Below, piece after piece: positions 16,038 through 25,034 of a stretch of DNA of 36,743 nt. Under the pieces are notes generated by a model, which did not search any database, had not been told where the DNA came from, and worked only from the letters and a program-made list of their open reading frames with translations. This DNA comes from Sulfuricella sp. GTDB lineage: Bacteria > Pseudomonadota > Gammaproteobacteria > Burkholderiales > Sulfuricellaceae. Location of the stretch: NCBI GenBank assembly GCA_023266195.1, contig JAHFRP010000017.1:1-36743 (forward strand). Reading direction: 5' to 3'. The position numbers were made by a program, and so were the translations under genes. Position 1 is the first letter of the stretch; each line of letters begins with the position of its first letter.

Positions 16038-17333
16038 ATGAGTTTGCAACCCGGCCTGTCTTTCGACCAGGCGCCGCCAATCCTGGTGCCGTTCCGTTTT
16101 TTTCTGAGCGCGCCCCTGTTCGGCCTGCTCGCCGCGCTGCTGGCGTTGTGGTTCGGTCCCGCGCTGCTGGACAGCCGCTGGCAGCCGGCGGTGCTGGCGT
16201 GGACCCACCTGATGACGCTCGGTTTTCTCGGCATGGCCATGGTCGGTGCGATGATGCAATTGCTGCCGGTGATGGCCGCATCGCCGGTTGCGCATCCGGT
16301 CGGGGTGGCGCGCACCGTGCATGGGCTGCTGCTGCCCGGCGTCATATTGCTGGTGCTGGGCTTCCTTCTTGCCAGCCATTGGCCGATGCGCCTGGCGATG
16401 GCGTTGCTGGGCACGGGGTTCCTGGTGTTCGTGGCGGCGGTGGGGGAAAGTTTAAAGCGCGCCTCCTCCGCCAATCCGACCGTGGTCGGCATGCGGTTCG
16501 CGGTGATCGGGTTGGTCGTTACCGCGGCGCTCGGTTTGACGTTGGCGAGCAACTACGGCTGGGGCTGGTGGCTGACCGATCGGGTGACCGTGACCAACCT
16601 CCATCTGTCGTGGGGTTTTCTAGGTTGGGTCGGCATGCTGGTAATCGCGGTTTCCTACCAGGTGGTGCCCATGTTCCAGCTTACCCCCGCTTATCCCAAA
16701 ATGGCCGCGCGCTGGCTCACCGGTGCGTTGTTCATGCTGCTGCTGTTGTGGTCGGCAACCCGGTTGTTGCCGGAAGAAATGCGGGACAAGGGATGGCTGG
16801 CGATAGGGTTGCTTGCCGCGGCGGGCTATGCCGGCTATGCGATTACCACGCTGCGCCTGCAGTTGCAGCGCCGTCGCAAGCAATCCGACGTGACGCTGTT
16901 GTTCTGGCGTTTTGGCATGGTGTGCCTGTTGTTGGCATTGGCCGCCGGCGTCATGCGGCAGGCGATGCCGCTCCTGGTGGACATCCAGGGCAATAACTTC
17001 GCGCTGGCCTTCCTGTTCATCGCCGGCTTTGCGGTGTCGGTCGTCAACGGCATGCTCTACAAGATCGTGCCGTTCCTGATCTGGTTCCATCTGCAAAGCC
17101 GGTTGATCGGTGTGGCGAAGGTGCCGAACATGAAACAGATCATGCCCGATGCGGGCATGCGCCGGCAGATGTGGCTGCATTTCGCGGCGGTGCCCGTGCT
17201 GGTATTCGCCGCGTTGTGGCCACCGCTGATCTATCCGGCGGCGCTGTTGTTCGGCGCTTCCATGGTGTTGCTGGAGTGGAACCTGATCTCGGCCTATAAC
17301 GTTTACAGAAGAAATATCAAGCTGGTAAGCTGA
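16038..17333 (+). CDS. NnrS/COX1-like 12-helix membrane protein
   Basis: 431 aa, about 12 membrane helices. Helix pair AWTHLMTLGFLGMAMVGAMMQLLPVM and NLHLSWGFLGWVGMLVIAVSYQVVP hold His residues in the positions where the relative at 19599-20729 has AHIHLALAMGVMPLIVGAMSHFVPVL and LHLHLNTVGFIGLTAIATLQVLLP, so the two look homologous. Such proteins occur near NO genes and resemble heme-copper oxidase subunit I or NnrS. Heme or copper binding by the conserved His is inference. ATG 16038 chosen because of AGG upstream and the leader peptide-like nonsense before it. A TauD-like gene follows after 37 bases. Confidence 0.75.
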   Translation: MSLQPGLSFDQAPPILVPFRFFLSAPLFGLLAALLALWFGPALLDSRWQPAVLAWTHLMTLGFLGMAMVGAMMQLLPVMAASPVAHPVGVARTVHGLLLPGVILLVLGFLLASHWPMRLAMALLGTGFLVFVAAVGESLKRASSANPTVVGMRFAVIGLVVTAALGLTLASNYGWGWWLTDRVTVTNLHLSWGFLGWVGMLVIAVSYQVVPMFQLTPAYPKMAARWLTGALFMLLLLWSATRLLPEEMRDKGWLAIGLLAAAGYAGYAITTLRLQLQRRRKQSDVTLLFWRFGMVCLLLALAAGVMRQAMPLLVDIQGNNFALAFLFIAGFAVSVVNGMLYKIVPFLIWFHLQSRLIGVAKVPNMKQIMPDAGMRRQMWLHFAAVPVLVFAALWPPLIYPAALLFGASMVLLEWNLISAYNVYRRNIKLVS

Positions 17334-17370
17334 TGCCACTACCCCGAAAGAATCGACGAGAGAATATCTT

Positions 17371-18294
17371 ATGAGCCCGACACCCCCCGATCCCCTCAGC
17401 CCTTTTTCCCTGCATCAGGATGCGCTGTACCGCATATGGCGCGACCAAAAGCTGGAGAACTACCCGACCCGCGCCGAGCGGATCGTGGTGGAAACCGCCG
17501 ATCCGCGCAACTTGACCGACGCGGAATACAACGCCATCCTGCAATCCTGCCGCAAAACCAATATGGCGGTGTACGTCGGCAAGACCGGGACCGATCCGGA
17601 CAAGGAAATCCCGCGGCTGCTGGGCAAGCGCTTCGGCCTGGAGCGGCTGGACTGCAACATGCTGGCCGACGACGATGGCCTGACCTCGCTCAAGGTGGTG
17701 AGCACCACTCCGCGCCAGGCCTATATCCCCTACACCGACCGGCCGATCAAATGGCATACCGACGGCTACTATAATTCGCCGCAGCGGCAGATATGGGGCT
17801 TGCAGCTGCATTGCGTGCAAAGCTCGGCCACTGGCGGCGAGAACGCCTTGCTCGACCACGAGGTCGCCTATTTGCTGCTGCGCGACGAAAACCCCGATTT
17901 CATCCGCGCCCTGATGCAGCCGGACGCGATGACCATCCCGGCGCGGGTGGAGGAAGGCGACGTAGCGCGGCCGGACGAGGCCGGGCCGGTGTTTTCCATC
18001 CATCCCATAACGGGCGATTTGCACATGCGCTACACGGCGCGTACCCGCAGCATCGTGTGGAAGCAGGATGCCGCGACGCTGGCGGCGGTGGCTTTTCTGG
18101 AGAAACTGCTCGCCAGCGACTTGCCCTACATTTATCGCGCCCGGCTGGAACCGGGGATGGGGTTGATCTGCAACAACGTGCTGCATGACCGCGCCGGTTT
18201 CAGCGACGACGAGGCCCATCGCCGCCTGCTCTACCGGGCGCGCTACTACGACCGGATTGCCGGGACGGGTGTGCGGGAGACCTACGGTTTATAG
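17371..18294 (+). CDS. TauD/TfdA-like Fe(II)/2-oxoglutarate dioxygenase
   Basis: 307 aa. The iron facial triad is visible: H129-T-D131 (KWHTDGYYN) and H272 (NNVLHDRAGF), followed by a likely 2-oxoglutarate-binding Arg in RRLLYRARYY. Substrate unknown. An oxygen-dependent enzyme inside an NO-respiration region is unusual; it could also be a non-catalytic Fe-binding relative. It is paired with the upstream NnrS/COX1-like gene. A shared terminator lies between it and the convergent nitronate monooxygenase. Confidence 0.83.
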   Translation: MSPTPPDPLSPFSLHQDALYRIWRDQKLENYPTRAERIVVETADPRNLTDAEYNAILQSCRKTNMAVYVGKTGTDPDKEIPRLLGKRFGLERLDCNMLADDDGLTSLKVVSTTPRQAYIPYTDRPIKWHTDGYYNSPQRQIWGLQLHCVQSSATGGENALLDHEVAYLLLRDENPDFIRALMQPDAMTIPARVEEGDVARPDEAGPVFSIHPITGDLHMRYTARTRSIVWKQDAATLAAVAFLEKLLASDLPYIYRARLEPGMGLICNNVLHDRAGFSDDEAHRRLLYRARYYDRIAGTGVRETYGL

Positions 18295-18318
18295 GAAAAT
18301 CAGAAAGACCGTCGCGAA

Positions 18319-18344
18319 AAAAAACCCGCGGCAGCGGGTTTTTT
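18319..18344. terminator. Bidirectional terminator
   Basis: Perfect stem AAAAAACCCGC (18319-18329) / GCGGGTTTTTT (18334-18344), loop GGCA, with A and T runs on both sides. It sits between the convergent dioxygenase and nitronate monooxygenase genes and should end both transcripts. Confidence 0.92.
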
Positions 18345-18365
18345 CTGCGGTGAGAACGATCTCGA

Positions 18366-19538
18366 TCAGGCCGAGAAGACGGACTTCCGTCCGGTCAGCA
18401 GGTATTCCAGCAGTTCGCGCACCGGCCGGATCGCCGAGCCGAACGGCAGGGCTTCCGAGCCGCGGAAAAACAGGCCCTTGTTGACGTCCCCGCGCATTGC
18501 GGCGGCGAGCTGGGAGTCGATGCAGAACTGGCCCATTTTCGACACGCCGTCGCGCAATCCGCAATCCGACAGGCAGTCGAGCACGGCGGCGCATTTCGCG
18601 CGGATCGGGTCGGCGTAAGCCATCAGCTTGATTTCGCGCTTCAGGTAATTTTTCAGCCAGGGCGTCAGTACGGCGCGTGCGGGCAGACCGGCGGTGCTCA
18701 TGAAGGTGACGATGTCCTCGGGCTTGGCTTCTGCCAGGACTTTCTTGAAATTGGGATGGGCATCGCCTTCCTCGGTCACGGCGAACGGCGTGCCGATCTG
18801 CACCGCGCCGGCCCCGAGCGAAAGCAGGTTGCGCACTTTTTCGAAAGTGTTGATGCCGCCGGCCGGGATCAGCGGAATCCGTTCGCGCTCGATGCCGAAT
18901 TCCTTGAACAGCTTGAATACGCCTTCCAGCACGCCGGGAAAGTCGAAGCGCGGATCGTTGATGTCTTCCGGCTTGGGGGCGCCGAGGTGGCCGCCGGCGT
19001 AACGCGGGTGCTCGATCACGATGGCGTCGGGCAGTTTCTGCTTGCGCATCCATTTTTTCAGCACCACGTTGATGCCGCGCACGTCGGACAGGATCGGGAT
19101 CAGCGCCACCTTGGGGAACTCGGCCGCCATTTCCGGCAGGTCGAACGGCAGGCCGGCGCCCATCACGATGGCATCGGCACCGCTTTCGCACGACTGGCGG
19201 ACCAGCTGCGGGTGCTCGGTCACGGCCTTCATCACGTTGACGGCGATCATGCCGTTGCCCTGGGCGATGTCCTTGGCGCTCATGATTTCGCGGTCGAGCG
19301 CAATCAGGTTGGCGCGATCCATCTCGCCTTTGTCTTTGGAATGCAGCGTCTGCTCCATCAAGTCGGGATGGTGGCGGCGCAGGTCGATACTGGCAATGGT
19401 GCCCACCGCGCCTTCTTTCGCCACTGCGCCGGCCAGCCGGTGCGCAGAAATGCCGACGCCCATGCCGCCCTGCACGATGGGAAGCAATTCCTTGCCCTTA
19501 AGCCTAAGCAAGGGCAAATCGGTGTGCAGCATGGTCAT
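18366..19538 (-). CDS. Nitronate monooxygenase / FMN-dependent enoyl reductase-like
   Basis: 390 aa TIM-barrel flavoprotein of the NMO/2-nitropropane dioxygenase family. Hallmarks: PIVQGGMGVGIS near the N terminus, GADAIVMGAGLPFDLPE, EHPRYAGGHLGAP (FMN-phosphate region; the catalytic His in AGGH), IPAGGINTFEKV and GAGAVQIGTPF. It may detoxify nitronates or act as a quinone/enoyl reductase. Start: ATG 19538 or 19532; the longer frame to 19592 runs through an FNR/DNR-type box and is rejected. It ends at a bidirectional terminator. It may also be the third gene of the DUF2249-membrane protein operon. Confidence 0.87.
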   Translation of the reverse strand: MTMLHTDLPLLRLKGKELLPIVQGGMGVGISAHRLAGAVAKEGAVGTIASIDLRRHHPDLMEQTLHSKDKGEMDRANLIALDREIMSAKDIAQGNGMIAVNVMKAVTEHPQLVRQSCESGADAIVMGAGLPFDLPEMAAEFPKVALIPILSDVRGINVVLKKWMRKQKLPDAIVIEHPRYAGGHLGAPKPEDINDPRFDFPGVLEGVFKLFKEFGIERERIPLIPAGGINTFEKVRNLLSLGAGAVQIGTPFAVTEEGDAHPNFKKVLAEAKPEDIVTFMSTAGLPARAVLTPWLKNYLKREIKLMAYADPIRAKCAAVLDCLSDCGLRDGVSKMGQFCIDSQLAAAMRGDVNKGLFFRGSEALPFGSAIRPVRELLEYLLTGRKSVFSA

Positions 19539-19578
19539 AGTCTTTTGTTTCGCATTGGTTTTACGCCGCTGCAGCAGG

Positions 19579-19592
19579 TTGATCAAGATCAA
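19579..19592 (-). promoter_or_regulatory. FNR/DNR-type box before nitronate monooxygenase
   Basis: TTGATCAAGATCAA, an exact TTGAT-N4-ATCAA dyad, centred 48 bases upstream of ATG 19538. If used at -41.5, the transcript would start about 6 bases before the ATG, almost leaderless. No good -10 is seen, so it may act differently, for example at a class I position. Confidence 0.6.
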
Positions 19593-19598
19593 CGGATT

Positions 19599-20729
19599 TT
19601 ACTCTAATCCGCGCTCCCGGTTAAGCACTGTTTTGGCGGCAGCGGCCAGCTGCAACACGAAAGCGGCCAGCGCGGCAACGGAAAGGGCAAAGCCGCCGCG
19701 CCAGCCCAGGCCGAGCAGCAGTCCGCCGCTGAGAAACAGCATCGCGCGCCAGCCGCTCCCAAACATCAGATCTTGCCTGACTCGGGCGTGCCATGCCGTC
19801 TGGGGGCCGGGCCGCGCCCAGACCGGCAGCAGTTGGCTGACGGCGCCGGTCACCAGGGGCAGCAGGAAGGCGAGGATGAAGGCGTGAGCGGTGGCCGTGG
19901 TATCCAATATCCCCGCCGCATGCAGCCCGCCGAACGACAGGGACGCCGCGAAGCCGGCCAGCGCGGCGGCGAGCGAGGGCGCGGCGCCATGGATTCGGCG
20001 GATATCCGAGGCAAAAAGCGCGAGCCAGGACCGGCCCAGGCGCAGCAGCGGCACCGCCCATAACGTAGCGCCCGCCCATGCGAGCGGTTTGAGCCAGGCG
20101 GCGCCGGCCGCGACCAGCAGCGTGCCGGCCAGCGCCCACTTCAGGTCAGCCCTCAGCCTTGCCGCTGCTTGCGGGTCGGGTCTGCCGACCGCGGTCGGCA
20201 GCAGCACTTGCAGCGTCGCAATCGCCGTCAGGCCGATGAAGCCCACGGTGTTGAGGTGCAGATGCAGGCGCTTCAATGCCAGGCGCTGCTCCGGCCAAAA
20301 TGCCATGGCCACCACCGCCGCCAGCGCCAGGAGCAGGCAGCCGATCGCGGCCGAATACCAGTACAAACAGGGGTGAGGCTTGCCGAATGCGCCGGCCGCG
20401 CGCCTGACGATCCAGGCGGCGAATGCCGCCGCCGCGGTCAGCGCGAGCAGCGCGGCGAAATAATAGAACTGATTCGATGCGGCGAAGGAAAAAAACGCGA
20501 GAGCGCCGGCTGTGAGTGCCGCCGCGGGAATCAGCCGCACGCCGGCATGCGGTGCAGAACTGCGGGTCAGCACCGGCACGAAGTGGCTCATCGCGCCGAC
20601 GATCAGCGGCATGACGCCCATCGCCAGAGCAAGGTGGATGTGGGCGGCGGGGGGTAACGGGGTGAACCAGGGCAGCGCGACGGCGCCGGCGAAACTTGCC
20701 ACCGCCGTCAGCGCCAGGACAACCAGCAT
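19599..20729 (-). CDS. NnrS/COX1-like 12-helix membrane protein
   Basis: 376 aa, strongly hydrophobic, about 11-12 helices. His pairs in HIHLALAMGVMPLIVGAMSH and LHLHLNTVGFIGL match positions in the 16038-17333 protein, indicating paralogy. Ala-rich composition is greater than in its relative. The ATG follows the DUF2249 stop by one base, so it is translationally coupled. Its role is likely in NO/heme chemistry at the membrane, by context. Possibly regulated by the NsrR-like site before the DUF2249 gene. Confidence 0.75.
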   Translation of the reverse strand: MLVVLALTAVASFAGAVALPWFTPLPPAAHIHLALAMGVMPLIVGAMSHFVPVLTRSSAPHAGVRLIPAAALTAGALAFFSFAASNQFYYFAALLALTAAAAFAAWIVRRAAGAFGKPHPCLYWYSAAIGCLLLALAAVVAMAFWPEQRLALKRLHLHLNTVGFIGLTAIATLQVLLPTAVGRPDPQAAARLRADLKWALAGTLLVAAGAAWLKPLAWAGATLWAVPLLRLGRSWLALFASDIRRIHGAAPSLAAALAGFAASLSFGGLHAAGILDTTATAHAFILAFLLPLVTGAVSQLLPVWARPGPQTAWHARVRQDLMFGSGWRAMLFLSGGLLLGLGWRGGFALSVAALAAFVLQLAAAAKTVLNRERGLE

Positions 20730-20730
20730 G

Positions 20731-20991
20731 TTACTTGCGGGTGAAATCGATCACGATCTGGCCGGGTTCGCGGGTAACGTAGGCGATCTCGATGCCGTCG
20801 CCGTAGCGCTCCTGCAATTGGGCCAGCAGCGGCAGCGGGTCGTGGTCGTTGACGAAGAGCATGGTTTCGCCGGGGTGGAGCGAATCCAGCGCGCCGAAGA
20901 TGGCGGCGTGGCGGAAGCGCTTGGCGACGCCGCGGGCATCGAACGGATAGCGCATGTCGGGGGAGATAATGTTGGCGCAATTGTGGGACAT
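20731..20991 (-). CDS. DUF2249 domain protein
   Basis: 86 aa. DUF2249 hallmarks: YPFDARGVAKRFRHAAIFGALDSL, then GETMLFVNDHDPLPLLAQL and a closing GQIVIDFTRK. ATG 20991 has AAGGAA 7 bases upstream; the in-frame start at 21018 is less likely. This copy is closest to the one at 6763-7017 (shared LFVNDHDP/LLVNDHDP) and also precedes an NnrS-like gene, so the pair DUF2249 + NnrS-like is repeated within the window. Confidence 0.87.
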   Translation of the reverse strand: MSHNCANIISPDMRYPFDARGVAKRFRHAAIFGALDSLHPGETMLFVNDHDPLPLLAQLQERYGDGIEIAYVTREPGQIVIDFTRK

Positions 20992-21038
20992 TTTGGGTTC
21001 CTTTGAAAGTGATGGCAAGAATGCCTGACTATTTTAAT

Positions 21039-21061
21039 AAGATATATAAAAAATGCAAGTT
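21039..21061 (-). promoter_or_regulatory. NsrR-like operator before DUF2249 operon
   Basis: 23-bp dyad with half-sites AAGATATAT (21039-21047) and ATGCAAGTT (21053-21061), AT-rich centre. It fits AAGATGYAT-N5-ATRCATCTT at 14 of the 18 half-site positions with the correct spacing. It overlaps a TTGCAT -35-like element on the minus strand and lies 48 bases upstream of ATG 20991. Confidence 0.55.
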
Positions 21062-22347
21062 TAACCGGGGCGCTGCCCATAGGTTACGCGCGGTATTTTT
21101 GCCAGGTCCAGGCCGGTGGCGACTTGCGAGAATCCGGCCCGCATCAGCAGTGCCCGGCAGGCATCGGCCTGATCGTGGCCGTGCTCGAACAGCAGCCAAC
21201 CCGCCGGATTGAGGTACGTCGGGGCATGCCGGACGATGGTGCGGATGTCGTCCAGGCCGTCGTCGCCCGCCACCAGCGCCGAGATCGGTTCGAAGCGCAC
21301 GTCGCCCCGGGCGAGGTGCGGGTCGGCGGCGGCGATGTAAGGCGGATTGGAAGCGATGAGGTCGAATTTTGCCCCTTCCAGCGTCCCGTACCAGTCGCTT
21401 TGGGCGAAACGCAGGTTGTGCGCTCCCAGCGACTGTGCGTTGTTTCGGGCGACTTCCAGCGCGGCGGCGGACCGGTCTACCGCCAGAATATCGGCTTGCC
21501 GTCGCCGTAGCGCCAGGGAGATCGCCACCGCGCCGCTGCCCGTGCCCAGATCGAGCACCCGGCAGGGCTGGCCAGGGGGAATGCGCTCCAGCGCCAGTTC
21601 GACCAGCAGCTCGGTTTCTGGCCGGGGAATCAGCACGGCCGGGGAGACCTTGAAGTCGAGGCTGAAGAATTCGCGCTCGCCGAGGATGTAGGCAATCGGC
21701 TCGCCCTGAAGGCGGCGCGCAAGCAGCGCATCGAACGCGGCGGCCTGCTCCTGGGCGAGCGCGTCGCGGTCGTGGCTGACGAGCCAGGAGCGCGGCCGGT
21801 CGAGGGCGCGGCACAGCAGGATTTGGGCTTCGAGGCGTGCTTCGCGCTGGTCGAGGTCGAGCGCAGCGGCAAGAGCCGCTTCGCTTTGGCTGAGCAGGAT
21901 TTTGATGGGATTGCCGAAACTGGCAAAAGCCATTCCCCCCTTTGAAAAAGGGGGGCTAGGGGGGATTTCACCGCGGCGCAAATCGCCTGCACTGTGTACG
22001 TAAATCGCGTTATAGATAGTGCCCACCACCGCATCCATTTCCCGCAATACCTGCAAGTTGTCGAATCGTAATACCGACAGCCCCTTACTTGCCAGATAGG
22101 CGTCGCGGCGCTCATCCCTGGTGGTGGAGCCGGCATTCGCATGTTGGGAGCCGTCCACTTCCACTACCAGCTTTGCGCTGGGTGCGTAGAAGTCCAGAAT
22201 ATAGGGTCCCACAGGCTTCTGACGGTAGAACTGGACGTCCAGCAACTGTTTTCGACGCAAGCGCGACCATAACATCTTTTCGGCGTCAGTCATGTCGGTG
22301 CGCAAGGTGCGGGCGTTCTGTTTGAGAGTGGGGCGATATTTGAGCAT
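21061..22347 (-). CDS. prmC: PrmC release-factor methyltransferase fused to DUF559
   Basis: 428 aa open frame. Residues ~1-115 are a DUF559 (Vsr-like endonuclease-fold) domain: WSRLRRKQL, PYILDFYAPSAKLVVEVDGSQH. A short junk-like linker (EIPPSPPFSKGG) is the translation of a repeat element. The rest is PrmC/HemK, which methylates the Gln of the GGQ motif of release factors: LDLGTGSGAVAIS (SAM) and SNPPYI (catalytic). A normal-length PrmC (290 aa) could start at ATG 21933, whose Shine-Dalgarno AAAGGGGGGA is provided by the repeat. So two products are possible from one frame. Downstream of prfA as usual, but with the element inserted between. Confidence 0.85.
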   Translation of the reverse strand: MLKYRPTLKQNARTLRTDMTDAEKMLWSRLRRKQLLDVQFYRQKPVGPYILDFYAPSAKLVVEVDGSQHANAGSTTRDERRDAYLASKGLSVLRFDNLQVLREMDAVVGTIYNAIYVHSAGDLRRGEIPPSPPFSKGGMAFASFGNPIKILLSQSEAALAAALDLDQREARLEAQILLCRALDRPRSWLVSHDRDALAQEQAAAFDALLARRLQGEPIAYILGEREFFSLDFKVSPAVLIPRPETELLVELALERIPPGQPCRVLDLGTGSGAVAISLALRRRQADILAVDRSAAALEVARNNAQSLGAHNLRFAQSDWYGTLEGAKFDLIASNPPYIAAADPHLARGDVRFEPISALVAGDDGLDDIRTIVRHAPTYLNPAGWLLFEHGHDQADACRALLMRAGFSQVATGLDLAKIPRVTYGQRPG

Positions 22348-22482
22348 GATGAAATCCCCACCGTAGGTGAATCGCATGGAAATGACGCCACTTGTCGCCT
22401 CCCCTGGATTTGAGGGGGTGAACGGTCGTCGCTATTCGCCACACTTTTAAATCCCCCCTAGCCCCCCTTTTTTAAAGGGGGG
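21935..22482 (-). mobile_element. DUF559-carrying element with 34-bp inverted repeats
   Basis: A 548-base unit bounded by inverted 34-bp repeats (21935-21968 and 22449-22482) that differ at one base. Each has three runs of six G/C and an internal CCCCCCTTTTT-N-AAAGGGGGG hairpin. Inside is only the DUF559 domain. No target duplication is evident. Such G/C-run repeats next to DUF559 genes are seen in many proteobacterial genomes (general knowledge); whether the unit moves is unproven. Confidence 0.7.
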
Positions 22483-22492
22483 TCGAAAAGGG

Positions 22493-23575
22493 TCAACCTT
22501 CCCCGCTCAACGAAGCCAGCTGTTCCGCCTGGTGCTCGGCCATCAGCGCGCCGGCCAGCTCCTCCAGGTCGCCGTCCATGATCTGCTCGATCTTGTACAG
22601 GGTGAGGTTGATGCGGTGGTCGGTGATCCGCCCCTGCGGGAAATTGTAGGTGCGGATGCGCTCGGAGCGGTCGCCGCTGCCGATCAGGGATTTGCGCGTG
22701 GCGGCTTCCTTCGACTGGCGTTCGCGCAGCTGGATGTCCATGATGCGCGCGGCCAGCACCGACATCGCCTGCGCCTTGTTCTTGTGCTGCGAGCGGTCGT
22801 CCTGGCATTCCACCACGATGCCGGTGGGCAGGTGGGTGATGCGGATCGCCGAGTCGGTCTTGTTGATGTGCTGGCCGCCGGCGCCCGAGGCGCGGAAGGT
22901 GTCGATCCTGAGCTCGGCCGGGTTGAGCACCACATCGGCGACTTCGTCCGCCTCCGGCATGACCGCGACGGTGCAGGCGGAAGTGTGGATGCGGCCCTGG
23001 GTTTCGGTCGCCGGCACGCGCTGGACGCGGTGACCGCCGGATTCGAACTTGAGTTTGGAATAGGCGCCCTGGCCGACGATCTTGGCGATGATTTCTTTAT
23101 AACCGCCCATTTCTCCGGGGCTTTCCGACACGATTTCGACCTGCCAGCGCTGGCGCTCGGCGTAGCGCGCATACATGCGGAACAGGTCTCCGGCGAACAG
23201 CGCGGATTCGTCGCCACCGGTGCCGGCGCGGATTTCGAGGAAGATGTTGCGCTCGTCGTTGGGGTCTTTCGGCAGCAGCAGCTTCTGCAGGTCGAGCTCG
23301 ATTTGTTCCAGTTGTGCCTTGGCGCTATGCACTTCTTCTTCGGCAAATTCCTTCATTTCCGGGTCGGACAGCATTTCCTGCGCAGTTTTCAGATCCTGCT
23401 CGGCCTGCCGGAAGCGGTGATAGAGCTCGACCACCGGCGTGATCTCGGCATGCTCGCGCGTCAGGCGGCGGTAGTTCTCCATGTTGGCCGTGGCGTCGGA
23501 GCTGCTTAAGCGCTGGGTCAGTTCGACCAGGTGTTCGCTCAGCTGGTCGAGCTTGGCGATAAGTGAGGGTTTCAA
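22493..23575 (-). CDS. prfA: Peptide chain release factor 1
   Basis: 360 aa counted from the TTG at 23575. This start puts PAT (stop-codon recognition) at 188-190 and GGQ at 233-235, exactly the standard RF1 positions, so the TTG start is well supported; the longer frame to 23632 would overlap hemA by 44 bases. RF1 ends translation at UAA/UAG. It starts 13 bases after hemA, the classic hemA-prfA-prmC order. The repeat 22449-22482 begins 10 bases after its stop. Confidence 0.96.
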   Translation of the reverse strand: MKPSLIAKLDQLSEHLVELTQRLSSSDATANMENYRRLTREHAEITPVVELYHRFRQAEQDLKTAQEMLSDPEMKEFAEEEVHSAKAQLEQIELDLQKLLLPKDPNDERNIFLEIRAGTGGDESALFAGDLFRMYARYAERQRWQVEIVSESPGEMGGYKEIIAKIVGQGAYSKLKFESGGHRVQRVPATETQGRIHTSACTVAVMPEADEVADVVLNPAELRIDTFRASGAGGQHINKTDSAIRITHLPTGIVVECQDDRSQHKNKAQAMSVLAARIMDIQLRERQSKEAATRKSLIGSGDRSERIRTYNFPQGRITDHRINLTLYKIEQIMDGDLEELAGALMAEHQAEQLASLSGEG

Positions 23576-23588
23576 GGGCTGCCTTTGT

Positions 23589-24839
23589 TTATTCGGTGTG
23601 GATGTTGTACAGGCGGTGCAGCAGGGCTTCAAGCTGGACGCGGTCTTCGCCGCTGGCGTGGTTGAGGGCGTGGCTGGGGCCGTGCAGCAGCTTGTTGGCG
23701 AGCGCCCGGCTCATCTGTTCCAGCACCTCGCGCGGGTCTTCGCCGTGGGCGAGCAGGCGCTGGGCGCGCTCCAGCTCGTGGCGGCGCATCCGCTCGCAAT
23801 GGTCGCGCAGGCCGCGGATGGTGGGCACCACGCTACGGGTTTCGATCCAGTGCAGGAAATCCTCCACCTGTATCTGGATGATCGCCTCCGCTTCCTCGGC
23901 GGCGAGCTGGCGGTTGCCGATGCCGGCCTCGATTACCTGGGCCAGGTCGTCTACCGTATAGAGAAACACGTCGTCCAGTTCGCCGACCTCGGCCTCGATG
24001 TCGCGCGGCACCGCCAGGTCGACCATGAACATCGGACGGTGCTTGCGCTGCTTGATGACGCGCTCGACCAGGCCTTTGCCCAGGATCGGCAGCGGGCTCG
24101 CGGTGGAGGTGACGATGATGTCCTGAGAAGCCAGGTGCTCGGGCAGCTCGTTCAGGGTGATGGCGCTGCCGCCCAGGCGCGCGGCCAGGATATGGGCGCG
24201 CTCCAGGGTCCGGTTGGCGACGGTGATGTGTTTGGGGTGCCGCGTTGCGAAATGGCTGGCGCATAGCTCGATCATCTCGCCCGCGCCGATGAACAGGACG
24301 TTCTGCTCCCCGATCGAAGGGAAAATCCGTTCCGCCAGGCGCACCGAGGCGGCCGCCATGGAAACGCTGTTGGCCCCGATCTCGGTCTGGGTGCGCACTT
24401 CCTTGGCGACCGAGAAGGTGCGCTGGAACAGCTTGTGCAGCAGCGTGCCGAGCGTGCCGGCGCGCTTGGCGGTGGTCACCGCCTGTTTCATCTGGCCGAG
24501 AATCTGGGTTTCGCCCAGCACCATCGAATCCAGTCCGCTGGCGACGCGGAAGGCGTGCTTGATCGCCTCGCCCTGGGGCAGGGTGTAGAGGTGCGGCTCG
24601 ATCACCTGTTTCTTGACGTGATGGTAATCCGCCAGCCATTCCACCGTCTGCTGCGGGTCGGCGGTATTGCAGTAGATCTCGGTGCGGTTGCAGGTGGACA
24701 GGATCGCCGCTTCTTTTACCTGGCGGTGCCCGACCAGGTCGAGCAGCGCCTGTTCCAGGGTTTCAGCGTGGAAGGCGACCTGTTCGCGGACCGCCAGCGG
24801 GGCGGTTTGGTGATTGATGCCGAGGGTGAATAATTGCAT
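23589..24839 (-). CDS. hemA: Glutamyl-tRNA reductase
   Basis: 416 aa. Catalytic Cys50 in STCNRTEIY, the [15 protein letters not shown] segment, Rossmann NADPH site VLFIGAGEM and C-terminal helical dimerisation domain are all present. First step of tetrapyrrole synthesis from glutamyl-tRNA. Supplies heme for the NO reductase and cytochromes in the window, although this location with prfA is standard in beta- and gammaproteobacteria. Confidence 0.97.
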   Translation of the reverse strand: MQLFTLGINHQTAPLAVREQVAFHAETLEQALLDLVGHRQVKEAAILSTCNRTEIYCNTADPQQTVEWLADYHHVKKQVIEPHLYTLPQGEAIKHAFRVASGLDSMVLGETQILGQMKQAVTTAKRAGTLGTLLHKLFQRTFSVAKEVRTQTEIGANSVSMAAASVRLAERIFPSIGEQNVLFIGAGEMIELCASHFATRHPKHITVANRTLERAHILAARLGGSAITLNELPEHLASQDIIVTSTASPLPILGKGLVERVIKQRKHRPMFMVDLAVPRDIEAEVGELDDVFLYTVDDLAQVIEAGIGNRQLAAEEAEAIIQIQVEDFLHWIETRSVVPTIRGLRDHCERMRRHELERAQRLLAHGEDPREVLEQMSRALANKLLHGPSHALNHASGEDRVQLEALLHRLYNIHTE

Positions 24840-25000
24840 GGGTCAATTGTGCACTTTTCGCCGCGAAGTTGGCAACCGGGGGCGCAGCGGGGCGAATGAA
24901 GCATGCATAGGCATGGTGGCCAAGGCCGGCCAGGATGGGATAGGTTATTGAATTGCCGGATTTTCCCATATCGGGGGGTGTATATCAAGAAATCCGGGAA

Positions 25001-25025
25001 GGGGAGCCGCTATTTTCGGCTCCCC
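25001..25025 (-). terminator. Hairpin after CoA-transferase gene
   Basis: Perfect 9-bp stem GGGGAGCCG (25001-25009) / CGGCTCCCC (25017-25025), 7-base loop, 10 bases past the stop of the minus-strand gene. Only a short TT follows on that strand, so termination may be weak. Confidence 0.6.
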
Positions 25026-25034
25026 CGATTTTGA

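Noticed and set aside
21901-22500. G/C-run repeats as a CRISPR or phage att site
   Set aside because: Only two inverted copies, no spacers, no integrase, and each is internally palindromic; better explained as ends of a DUF559-type element.
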